This document shows, in pieces, positions 17,396 to 23,113 of a DNA stretch of 23,113 nucleotides. The position numbers and the translations under genes were made by a program. Position 1 is the first letter of the stretch, and each line of letters opens with the position of its first letter. The stretch is from Bacteroidota bacterium (GTDB lineage Bacteria; Bacteroidota; Ignavibacteria; Ignavibacteriales; Melioribacteraceae), in contig JAEXOD010000124.1 in NCBI GenBank assembly GCA_023447335.1, forward strand, positions 1 through 23,113. Reading direction: 5' to 3'. The notes under the pieces were generated by a model. That model made no database searches. It was not told the DNA's origin and saw only the letters and a list, made by a program, of their open reading frames with translations.

Positions 17396-18057
17396 TATTT
17401 ACCTCCGTAAAAAAATAAAAAATATAGTGGCATAGCAGCAAATCCTACACCTATAATTATTGAGTATATTGCCCCTAAAGCTTTTATAATAGGGGTATAT
17501 TTTTTATGATTCCAACCGAATGTTTGAAAAGCACTCTGGAATCCATGATTTAGATGAAATGCCAAAACTGCTACTGCTATAACATAAAACCACGAAATTA
17601 TGGGATTATTAAATGCCTCTTTAACCATAATAAATAAATTTTCTCCCATACCAAGCAAAGTATGATCTACAAAAAAGGCTTTTAAGTGGATAACTAAAAA
17701 TATAAATACTATACTTCCCGTTATTGCCATTGTTCTGGAAAAAATATTAGTATTTTTTCTTGCTCCGCTTACCGTATAATTAATAGGGCGTGCTTTTTTA
17801 TTCTCAATCCATAGTCTAATTCCGTTAAAAATATGGAAGAAAAATATTAACCCTAAACCTATTTCCATAATTATGGTAAATTTCATACTTCTTAATAAAT
17901 GAGCATAAGCATTAAATGCTTCTCCGCCGTCATTAGCAAAAAGAGCTAAATTACCAAGCATATGCACAGTTAAGAAAACAATTAAAAAGGTTCCTGTAAC
18001 TGCCATTATTATTTTTTTACCAATTGAAGAGTTCAAGCTTTCAGAAAGCCATCCCAT
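17395..18057 (-). CDS. sdhC: Succinate dehydrogenase cytochrome b subunit, type B (diheme)
   Basis: Membrane anchor that carries two b hemes and the quinone site. The 220 residues form five transmembrane helices. Histidines H32 (LTVHMLGN), H75 (FFFHIFNG), H124 (LVIHLKA) and H168 (AFHLNHGF) fall at almost the same spacing as the four heme ligands of the Bacillus subtilis enzyme (28, 70, 113, 155), so two hemes are expected. The absence of a separate sdhD agrees with type B. It is the first gene of sdhCAB, with a strong GGAGGA Shine-Dalgarno. The promoter lies in the 206-bp divergent region shared with the cyclase-like gene. Confidence 0.95.
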   Translation of the reverse strand: MGWLSESLNSSIGKKIIMAVTGTFLIVFLTVHMLGNLALFANDGGEAFNAYAHLLRSMKFTIIMEIGLGLIFFFHIFNGIRLWIENKKARPINYTVSGARKNTNIFSRTMAITGSIVFIFLVIHLKAFFVDHTLLGMGENLFIMVKEAFNNPIISWFYVIAVAVLAFHLNHGFQSAFQTFGWNHKKYTPIIKALGAIYSIIIGVGFAAMPLYFLFFYGGK

Positions 18058-18106
18058 TAAGTTCCTCCGTTCATTTTGGTTATTATTTTAATTGATTTTT
18101 ATTGCT

Positions 18107-18134
18107 AAAATAAGATTATTTGTATAATTTTCAA
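18107..18134 (-). promoter_or_regulatory. Candidate sdhC promoter
   Basis: On the minus strand TTGAAA (18134-18129), a 16-nt spacer, and TATTTT (18112-18107) resemble a weak sigma70 promoter about 50 bp ahead of sdhC. The region is AT-rich, so chance matches are likely. Confidence 0.35.
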
Positions 18135-18192
18135 ATATTTTAAGATTATTTTTATTATATTTTTGATTTGATCTTTAAATTTAATTTATTGT

Positions 18193-18208
18193 TATGACGT
18201 ACGTCATA
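18193..18208. promoter_or_regulatory. 16-bp perfect palindrome, probable operator
   Basis: TATGACGTACGTCATA is a perfect 16-bp palindrome in the divergent region, 135 bp from sdhC and 55 bp before the cyclase-like gene. It stands out as the only GC-containing block in very AT-rich surroundings, as expected of a dimeric regulator's site. The cognate protein is unknown; the symmetric TGACG half-sites are seen in several regulator families. Confidence 0.55.
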
Positions 18209-18263
18209 TGTTTTTTCCATTTAATTGAATATATTTAAATAGTTATTCAAATTTGTTATTAAA

Positions 18264-19343
18264 ATGAAAATCAAATCTGTAATTGCATCAGTTCTTTTTG
18301 CGGACTTAAAGGGTTCGTCTAAGGTAAAAAATGACAAGCTTAAAGCTATTCTATCAGAAAAATTTGAGAAATATAAAACAAGTTTTTTGAATGAAGAAAA
18401 CCACTTCTTTTATAAAGGATTGGGAGACGGAGCATTAATTTGTAGTTTTGACCATTTTGATTTAGCCGATATTTCATTAAAAATTAGAGACGATATCAAA
18501 ACTACCAACTGGAAAAAACTTGGATTTGAAGAAAATATTGCTATTAGAATCGGAATTCACTTAACCAAAATAAATATAAAACAAGATAGAGGAGCAATTA
18601 CGGATGTTTTTGGTAGCGGTGTTGATACTGCTGCACGAATAGAGCCTATTGTTGATGAGAATTGTATTTTTGTATCAAGAAGATTTTACGACTTCTTAAA
18701 CGATGAAGATTCTAACACCTTTAAAGCAATCCCCTTAGGAATACTTCCTTTGGCTAAAAATTACGGTGATCTTGAACTATTTAAGTTATCTAGATTTGAT
18801 GAATCTGAAACAAGTGATAATTCAATGATTTTTGACTTTATGTCTCTTAGTCATACTCCTTCAGATGCCGAAATACCGATTCCAAAACTGAAGGTTGAAT
18901 TTTCTCCCGAACAAAAAAACAACTTTGTTGCTGCATCTTTTCTTGATATAAAAAAATACTTTAAAACTGCTATTCACGTTTTAAAAGAAAAAATACCCGA
19001 TGCCGAAGTTAGTTTTATAGAAGGAGTAGATGATAAATTTGCCTGCAAAGTATTTTATAAAAACGAACTAAAGTGTAAGTGTAAAATTTGGATGAGAGAT
19101 AAATTTACTGCTTTTACTCCTTATAAGAGTATTTGTTATAGCGATAATTACCTTGACATGGCAACCGATAATAAATTTAATTTATGGACTACTGTTGATG
19201 ATAACGGAGACCATGTGTTTTTGAATATTTCTTCTATGGGCAAATTTAATAATCGGGAAGGATTTTTAACTACAAACGTTAACAGCAAAAAAGCAGCAGA
19301 AACCTTTTGGCTTTCATTTATAAAACCTTTCCAAAATTCTTAA
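18264..19343 (+). CDS. Class III adenylate/guanylate-cyclase-like protein with unknown C-terminal domain
   Basis: A soluble 359-residue protein. Residues 5-175 form a class III nucleotide cyclase homology domain. The two metal-binding aspartates are D14 (LFADLKGSS) and D55 (KGLGDGALI). The purine-selecting pair K51 and D114 favours ATP. RIGIHL (95-100) matches the GxH strand, and GVDTAARIE (119-127) matches the motif usually written VNxAAR. Here the transition-state Asn is replaced by D121, while the Arg (R125) is kept. So cyclase activity is plausible but not certain. Residues from about 205 to 359 form a further domain (KNNFVAASFLDIKKYFKTA, CKIWMRDKFTAF) that I cannot assign. No Shine-Dalgarno precedes the ATG. 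Confidence 0.82.
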   Translation: MKIKSVIASVLFADLKGSSKVKNDKLKAILSEKFEKYKTSFLNEENHFFYKGLGDGALICSFDHFDLADISLKIRDDIKTTNWKKLGFEENIAIRIGIHLTKINIKQDRGAITDVFGSGVDTAARIEPIVDENCIFVSRRFYDFLNDEDSNTFKAIPLGILPLAKNYGDLELFKLSRFDESETSDNSMIFDFMSLSHTPSDAEIPIPKLKVEFSPEQKNNFVAASFLDIKKYFKTAIHVLKEKIPDAEVSFIEGVDDKFACKVFYKNELKCKCKIWMRDKFTAFTPYKSICYSDNYLDMATDNKFNLWTTVDDNGDHVFLNISSMGKFNNREGFLTTNVNSKKAAETFWLSFIKPFQNS

Positions 19344-19415
19344 TTTTTTTCTGTACCGGCAACTTTTTCTAATTTATTTTATCTATTATATTAGATCATC
19401 ATATTTGGAATAGTT

Positions 19416-19943
19416 TTGAATACATACGATAATTTTATAGATTTTACAATTTACTATAACAAGTATAAAACTAAAATTTACAATTATACTTTGCGAATGG
19501 TAAATGATAGAGATACTGCAGATGATATCTTGCAAGAAGTATTCATTAAGCTATTTGAAAATTATTCCAGTATTCAAAACAAGAATAGTATAATTTATTG
19601 GTTGTTTAAAACTGCTCAGAATTCTATTTATACTTATTTTAATTATAAAAACAAATTTAGAAGTCAAATTAATTTGAGTGAAACCGAAAATGAAATTAAT
19701 GATATTCCGGCAGATGTTGATATTCTTAGCGGATTGGAAGAAAAAGAGCTAAAGCAGTTAATACAGATGTCTATTGAATTATTACCTATTGAACAAAAAG
19801 AAGTATATCTTTTAAAAGAATATGGTGATTTAAGCTATAAGGAAATTGCCGAACTATTAAAAATTGACTCTGACTTAGTTAAAAGTAGAATCTTTAAAGC
19901 AAGACAAAAACTGATAAAATTAATATCTAAAAAAATTAAATGA
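19416..19943 (+). CDS. ECF-type RNA polymerase sigma factor
   Basis: A 175-residue sigma70-family factor with only regions 2 and 4. Region 2 covers about 15-75 (RMVNDRDTADDILQEVFIKLFENY, YWLFKTAQNSIY). Region 4 covers about 115-172 (LPIEQKEVYLLKEYGDLSYKEIAELL, VKSRIFKARQKL), which is the helix-turn-helix for the -35 element. The first start is TTG, preceded by GGAA five bases upstream. It lies 72 bp after the cyclase-like gene and 10 bp before the gene for a membrane anti-sigma-like protein. It probably directs transcription in response to an envelope or nutrient signal and may drive its own operon; no auto-promoter could be identified by eye. Confidence 0.92.
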   Translation: MNTYDNFIDFTIYYNKYKTKIYNYTLRMVNDRDTADDILQEVFIKLFENYSSIQNKNSIIYWLFKTAQNSIYTYFNYKNKFRSQINLSETENEINDIPADVDILSGLEEKELKQLIQMSIELLPIEQKEVYLLKEYGDLSYKEIAELLKIDSDLVKSRIFKARQKLIKLISKKIK

Positions 19944-19953
19944 CGGATGAATT

Positions 19954-20412
19954 ATGAAACCCGTGAATATTAAAATGCTAATTGATGAATATTTAGACGG
20001 CGAAATTGATAAAGCCGCAGAAAAAGAATTATTTGATTCTTTGGCAACTAATGAAGATTTGCGTCAATATTTTCGTAATATATTAACACTGAAAAATAGT
20101 CTAAAATTAACCGCCGAACAAGTACCCGTTTCTGTTGATAAAAACATTTTAAATTTGGTAAAACCAAAAACCGAATTAAAAAAAGTTGAACATTTTAATT
20201 ATAAATTTGCCTTCGCTTTGGGTTTTTCGGCTTGTTTGTTGTTAATCTCTTTATATTTATTCAATAAGAATATGGAAATTAATTCTGAGATAACTCAAGC
20301 AGTAAATAGAATTAACGAACAAGATAGAAAAATGGAAATGATAATAAATTCCATTCCTTATGCAGAAATTAAACCGGTTTATTATAAAGAAATAATCATT
20401 CAATCAAACTAA
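19954..20412 (+). CDS. Membrane-anchored anti-sigma factor-like protein without a zinc motif
   Basis: A 152-residue single-pass protein. The N-terminal ~80 residues (MLIDEYLDGEIDKAAEKELFDSL) have the helical 'short acidic' pattern of anti-sigma N-termini. They carry no HxxxCxxC, so they are not a ZAS-type zinc anti-sigma. One transmembrane helix spans about 84-103 (FAFALGFSACLLLISLYLF), followed by a ~48-residue periplasmic tail with a coiled-coil-like start (MEINSEITQAVNRINEQ). The 10-bp distance from the ECF sigma gene and the matching architecture make it the likely partner of that sigma factor; the biochemical role is inferred. Confidence 0.78.
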   Translation: MKPVNIKMLIDEYLDGEIDKAAEKELFDSLATNEDLRQYFRNILTLKNSLKLTAEQVPVSVDKNILNLVKPKTELKKVEHFNYKFAFALGFSACLLLISLYLFNKNMEINSEITQAVNRINEQDRKMEMIINSIPYAEIKPVYYKEIIIQSN

Positions 20413-20425
20413 ATGAGGTATTAAC

Positions 20426-21217
20426 ATGAAAAAGTATTATTTAATTTTAGTTGGGCTTATATTTTTTATGGCTTGCGGGCAACAAAATTGTAGTGACGAA
20501 GATCTATTTTTAAATCCGTCATTAACAGAAGTAAAAGCTAAATTAATTACTCCGGATTCAGAAATAAGTAGTAAAATAGATAAAGCCATTGATGAAAAAA
20601 GTTTATCTTCTGTTTTAGGAAGCGGAACACACTATATTAAAATTTCTATCGCCGTTAATAAGGATGCAAAATGTAATCATATAGGTTTTACATACGAAGG
20701 CGAAAGTAAATTTAAAACATCCAAAATAATACCTTTTTTTGAAAAGATTAAAGATGTGTTTTCTAATTTTACTTACCAAGCCGCTACGGTTGAAGATAAA
20801 AACGTAAACTCGTTTTTAGTAACTTCACTTAAAATTAAATTTGATGAATTCGGGAAAGTTGAAGAAAACTGGGCAATTGTAAGTGATATTATTAACCCGG
20901 GCAAAAATAAACACGAAGGTTATTACGAAAAAGCCGAAGTTATGCCCGAAATTATCGGCGGAATTCAAGCGTTGGCTCAAAATATTGTTTATCCTCCGGA
21001 AGCAAAAGAAAAAGGTATTCAAGGTAAAGTGTTTGTAAAGGTATATATAGATGAACAAGGGAATGTTTATGACACCGAGATTATTAAAAGTCTAGAAAAA
21101 AGTTGTGATGAAGCTGCAATAAATGCAGTAAAAGGGCTAAAATTTAAACCGGCAGTTGAAAAAGGCAAAAATGTAAAAGTAGTTGTTGTTATCCCTATCC
21201 AATTTAGATTAAGTTAA
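20426..21217 (+). CDS. Lipoprotein with TonB C-terminal domain
   Basis: A 263-residue exported protein. Residues 1-17 form a lipoprotein signal ending F-M-A-C17, so the mature protein would be lipid-anchored. The C-terminal part, about 180-262, is a TonB C-terminal domain: NIVYPPEAKEKGIQGKVF, KVYIDEQGNVYDTEI, AAINAVKGLKFKPA and VVVIPIQF. Between them (30-165) is an unassigned region. Classical TonB is held by an N-terminal helix that binds ExbB/ExbD; here a lipid anchor replaces it, so energy transduction is doubtful and a sensory or envelope-binding role is possible. It is the third gene of the ECF sigma/anti-sigma cassette, 13 bp from its predecessor, with a GAGGT Shine-Dalgarno. Confidence 0.85.
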   Translation: MKKYYLILVGLIFFMACGQQNCSDEDLFLNPSLTEVKAKLITPDSEISSKIDKAIDEKSLSSVLGSGTHYIKISIAVNKDAKCNHIGFTYEGESKFKTSKIIPFFEKIKDVFSNFTYQAATVEDKNVNSFLVTSLKIKFDEFGKVEENWAIVSDIINPGKNKHEGYYEKAEVMPEIIGGIQALAQNIVYPPEAKEKGIQGKVFVKVYIDEQGNVYDTEIIKSLEKSCDEAAINAVKGLKFKPAVEKGKNVKVVVVIPIQFRLS

Positions 21218-21243
21218 ATTTTAATATTATTATCAACAATAAT

Positions 21244-21271
21244 TATCCCCATGAATTCATTTATGGGGATA
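21244..21271 (+). terminator. Terminator of the sigma / anti-sigma / TonB-lipoprotein operon
   Basis: Perfect 9-bp arms TATCCCCAT (21244-21252) and ATGGGGATA (21263-21271) with a 10-nt loop, 26 bp after the stop codon. The following CTATTTATA is only moderately T-rich. It could also serve the minus strand. Confidence 0.7.
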
Positions 21272-21341
21272 CTATTTATACCAATATTTCACCCTTGTAG
21301 AATTTAATTCCCCCATGTTTTACCACCCCACGATGTTGATT

Positions 21342-21426
21342 TTTCCTAGCTCAAAATGTTTCCTAGCCCACGATGTTTCCTAGCCCGCGTTGTTTCCTAG
21401 CCCACGACGTTTCCTAGCCCACGACT
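21342..21426. repeat. Five tandem 17-bp repeats (TTTCCTAGCCCACGATG-like)
   Basis: Five head-to-tail 17-bp units at 21342, 21359, 21376, 21393 and 21410. The first is divergent (TTTCCTAGCTCAAAATG) and the others vary at one to four positions around TTTCCTAGCCCACGAYG. Each unit contains the left arm of the hairpin that closes the array. A further partial arm (CCCCACGATG) lies just before, at about 21326-21335. The block is GC-rich against its surroundings. Confidence 0.85.
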
Positions 21427-21437
21427 TCAGTCGTGGG
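21418..21437. repeat. REP-like hairpin at the end of the tandem array
   Basis: CCCACGACT-TC-AGTCGTGGG: perfect 9-bp arms with a 2-nt loop, preceded by CTAG. A tetranucleotide beside a GC-rich hairpin is the pattern of REP sequences and of IS200/IS605 ends that Y1 (RAYT/TnpA) transposases recognise. No such transposase gene lies in the window. It might also stop transcription coming from either side. Confidence 0.7.
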
Positions 21438-21480
21438 TAATAAGGGTAATATGGTTAATTTGGGTAATTTGGGTAATTTG
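21435..21480. repeat. Short degenerate GGGTAATTT tandem repeats
   Basis: GGGTAATAA, GGGTAATAT, GGTTAATTT, GGGTAATTT and GGGTAATTT follow one another directly after the hairpin at a 9-10 bp spacing. The G-run period is regular, but no function can be assigned. Confidence 0.6.
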
Positions 21481-21508
21481 CACAATATGTGTTATATGTG
21501 TAAAAGGG

Positions 21509-22372
21509 TTATTTTTCATCTCTAACAATTTCAAAACTAGTAAACGCTTCCGTTCTTCTATTCTGGGGAATTGTTACAAGCCATTTCATAATTTCGGTTA
21601 ATGCTGATTTATACGTTGCAATCATTCCGTTACCGGTTTGCTCGATTAATTGGGATTTAAAATCAATTTTATCTTTTAACGCAATTAGTAATAAACCTTC
21701 TAATGCATAATCCTTGCCTTCGGGTAATCCAACAGAAAATCGCATAGCACTTAGTAGTTTTTGATAACCCTGAATATTTTTTTCAGTTTTATATGAGTTA
21801 TCTTTTATAATTTCATTCGGTAATATTAAATATACCGAATCATTCGACATTACGTTAAACAGATATAAATAACAATCTTCACTTGCCCAAAGTTTAAATT
21901 CCATTTTATCACTTGTATTTATATCTTTTCTTGCAGTGTATTTGGTTTTGGGCAATATTATTTCCGCTTTAAAGTTCGGGTCAACTTCCCCTATCTCTTC
22001 AACTACTTTTGCTTCAATATTTGCTATATATAACGGATACCCGTTTTCCAATTTTGTTTCGTATGTTACAGTTTCTTCAATTATTTTTCCGTATGCAGAT
22101 GAACGGGTAAATTTTTTAAATACATCGTTAAATTCATTAACGTTATTTAAAGTTTGCACTTCACTTACTGAACGAAATACTTCCTCTGTAACTTTGGTTC
22201 CTATTGCATTTTTAATTGCATCGGCTCGTGCATTATCCAGTGCCATCTTTTTTGCTTGTTCGGAACTAATATTAACCCCCAAACAACTACCCGATGCTGT
22301 TACCGTTTTTACTTCTTGAGCAAATATACTACTTGTTATTATTATAATTATTATTGATATTAATTTTCTCAT
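21509..22372 (-). CDS. Secreted protein with LPP20/FlgT-like N-terminus and DUF4384-like domain
   Basis: A 287-residue exported protein with a signal peptide (RKLISIIIIIITSSIFAQ, cleaved near 18). The next part, about 22-130, contains the pattern SEQAKKMALDNARADAIKNAIG, common to LPP20/FlgT-type N-terminal domains of envelope proteins. About 155-240 resembles DUF4384: KMEFKLWASEDCYLYLFNVMSNDSVYLILPNE, a beta-sandwich domain found in bacterial surface or signalling proteins. Its function is not known. The start has an AGGTGA Shine-Dalgarno. It stands alone between two repeat-rich non-coding regions, convergent with the TonB-lipoprotein operon. Confidence 0.8.
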   Translation of the reverse strand: MRKLISIIIIIITSSIFAQEVKTVTASGSCLGVNISSEQAKKMALDNARADAIKNAIGTKVTEEVFRSVSEVQTLNNVNEFNDVFKKFTRSSAYGKIIEETVTYETKLENGYPLYIANIEAKVVEEIGEVDPNFKAEIILPKTKYTARKDINTSDKMEFKLWASEDCYLYLFNVMSNDSVYLILPNEIIKDNSYKTEKNIQGYQKLLSAMRFSVGLPEGKDYALEGLLLIALKDKIDFKSQLIEQTGNGMIATYKSALTEIMKWLVTIPQNRRTEAFTSFEIVRDEK

Positions 22373-22393
22373 GTTTCACCTGTTTATTAAGCT

Positions 22394-22430
22394 ACTAGTT
22401 ACCAGCTACCAGTGACTAGTGACTAGTAAC
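22394..22430. repeat. Short CTAGT/GTGACTA repeat block
   Basis: ACTAGTTACCAGCTACCAGT runs into two tandem GTGACTA units and GTAAC. CTAGT occurs three times and CAGYTACC/CAGT variants fill the gaps. It lies about 20-60 bp upstream of the DUF4384-like gene start and could affect its promoter. Confidence 0.6.
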
Positions 22431-22465
22431 GTGTTTTTATTTCTTTTTCGCCACTCATTTTTTTT

Positions 22466-22492
22466 CCACAATCTAAAGATAGTGGTAATTGA
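22466..22492. repeat. Left arm of an outer 27-bp inverted-repeat pair
   Basis: CCACAATCTAAAGATAGTGG plus TAATTGA. Its reverse complement matches 22943-22969 in 26 of 27 positions. The arm is itself a near-perfect hairpin (CCACAATCT/AGATAGTGG). The two arms enclose about 450 bp containing the 175-bp element. Confidence 0.75.
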
Positions 22493-22595
22493 TACTTTTT
22501 TAGTTAGCTGCTTTTTTGTATTTCTTTTATTTTTAATAACTACATTTTATAATTTTTTATCTTAGTTTATCATCCTCACTATATCCTTTAAGACG

Positions 22596-22770
22596 CACTC
22601 ATCCCCCGTCCCCTTCTCTAAACCCTAGAGAAGGGGTGACGGCACTTAACAACCCGTTGTTTTCTATAGGTTATAAAATCAATTAAATACTATTAAATTA
22701 CTTGCTTCTTAAAATTACCCGGCAATATTCCCCCTCTCTAGAATTTAGAGAGGGGGTTAGGGGGTGAGTG
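22596..22770. mobile_element. 175-bp MITE-like element with imperfect terminal inverted repeats
   Basis: The left end CACTCATCCCCCGTCC... (22596-22620) and the right end (22746-22770, ending GGGGGTGAGTG) are inverted repeats matching in 20 of 25 positions. Each end also folds on itself: 22610-22636 (CCCCTTCTCTA/TAGAGAAGGGG, 5-nt loop) and 22730-22756 (CCCCCTCTCTA/TAGAGAGGGGG, 5-nt loop), both perfect 11-bp stems. The AT-rich core of about 93 bp has no open frame. Such CCCCTCTC...GAGAGGGG dispersed palindromes are common in environmental genomes. No target-site duplication could be fixed by eye. Confidence 0.65.
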
Positions 22771-22942
22771 TTCGCAACTTTTTATACAACACCGATAAAG
22801 GTAGTGAGTGTTTAATTTTTATTGTGGAAGTAATCCCTTTTGATACAACCACCAATTAATATTCTTTCACTCATTAACTTCTTTTTAACATTTTGTAATT
22901 TTTAGTTTTAATTCGCCCATCACAATATTTTTAAAGCAACAT

Positions 22943-22969
22943 TCAATTACCACTATCTTTAGATAGTGG
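22943..22969. repeat. Right arm of the outer 27-bp inverted-repeat pair
   Basis: TCAATTA followed by CCACTATCT-TT-AGATAGTGG, a perfect 9-bp hairpin. Inverted copy of 22466-22492 with one mismatch. It ends 18 bp before the duplicated partial element. Confidence 0.75.
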
Positions 22970-22987
22970 CAGCAAATACTTTTGTAA

Positions 22988-23113
22988 AAGGGGTGACGGC
23001 ACTTAACAACCCGTTGTTTTCTATAGGTTATAAAATCAATTAAATACTATTAAATTACTTGCTTCTTAAAATTACCCGGCAATATTCCCCCTCTCTAGAA
23101 TTTAGAGAGGGGG
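22988..23113. mobile_element. Left-truncated direct copy of the MITE-like element, cut by window edge
   Basis: From AAGGGGTGACGGC onward, 126 bp appear identical to 22631-22756 (constant offset 357), including the whole core and the right hairpin up to the window edge. The left terminal repeat and the left half of the first hairpin are missing; unrelated AT-rich DNA joins at 22988. Identity over the core implies a recent duplication. Confidence 0.85.

Larger units (their letters stand above)
22373..23113. other. 741-bp non-coding region made largely of repeats
   Basis: No credible gene is present. The region contains the upstream DNA of the DUF4384-like gene, a short tandem repeat block, and a nested pair of inverted-repeat elements with a partial duplicate. 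Between the elements the DNA is plain AT-rich sequence. Confidence 0.7.

Noticed and set aside
21342..21437. Regular short repeats as a possible CRISPR array
   Set aside because: The 17-bp units are contiguous with no unique spacers, and no cas gene is present.
21936..22319. Plus-strand open frame of 127 codons inside the DUF4384-like gene
   Set aside because: Antisense shadow; the minus-strand frame has a signal peptide, a good Shine-Dalgarno and family motifs.

Overview
This is an AT-rich window (roughly 30% GC by eye) from a bacterium that most resembles the Ignavibacteria side of the Bacteroidota/Chlorobiota group. The evidence is two large secreted proteins ending in a 'NYPNPFNP' type IX-secretion sorting domain, a Bacteroidota-like three-gene succinate dehydrogenase, and many good Shine-Dalgarno sequences (GGAGG, AGGAG), which are uncommon in classical Bacteroidetes. 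No species can be named from the sequence alone.

Region 1 (1-3565, all minus strand) is an arsenic-resistance operon read right to left: SAM methyltransferase, arsR, arsC, a pyrroline-5-carboxylate-reductase-like dehydrogenase, a CxxC thioredoxin-like protein, and ACR3, which is cut by the window edge. arsR has a textbook sigma70 promoter whose -10 lies inside a perfect 9-8-9 inverted repeat. A near copy with the same geometry sits between arsR and arsC. The operon therefore appears to have two ArsR operators. The reductase-like protein lacks the substrate motif of true P5C reductases and is the main functional unknown here.

Region 2 (3649-10274) holds rsgA (minus), then two convergent genes for type IX-secreted proteins whose stop codons abut exactly. 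One carries a GHSGG lipase-like segment and a fibronectin-like domain; the other is a parallel beta-helix protein.

Region 3 (10542-18057, minus strand) holds an orphan FecCD/BtuC-type permease, obgE with a tightly linked acidic protein of unknown function just upstream, a strong terminator, and sdhCAB with TAATG stop-start overlaps.

Region 4 (18193-21271, plus strand) starts at a 16-bp perfect palindrome in the divergent promoter region. It holds a class III adenylate-cyclase-like protein with a C-terminal domain I do not recognise, then an ECF sigma factor, a zinc-less membrane anti-sigma factor and a lipoprotein with a TonB C-terminal domain, closed by a hairpin terminator. The last three look like one signalling cassette.

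Region 5 (21300-23113) is repeat-rich. It has a 17-bp tandem array that ends in a REP-like hairpin, a gene for a secreted DUF4384-like protein (minus), and 741 bp of non-coding DNA. That DNA contains a 175-bp element with imperfect terminal inverted repeats, nested inside a second inverted-repeat pair, and a 126-bp identical partial copy running off the window edge. No tRNA, rRNA, CRISPR array or intact transposase gene is visible.
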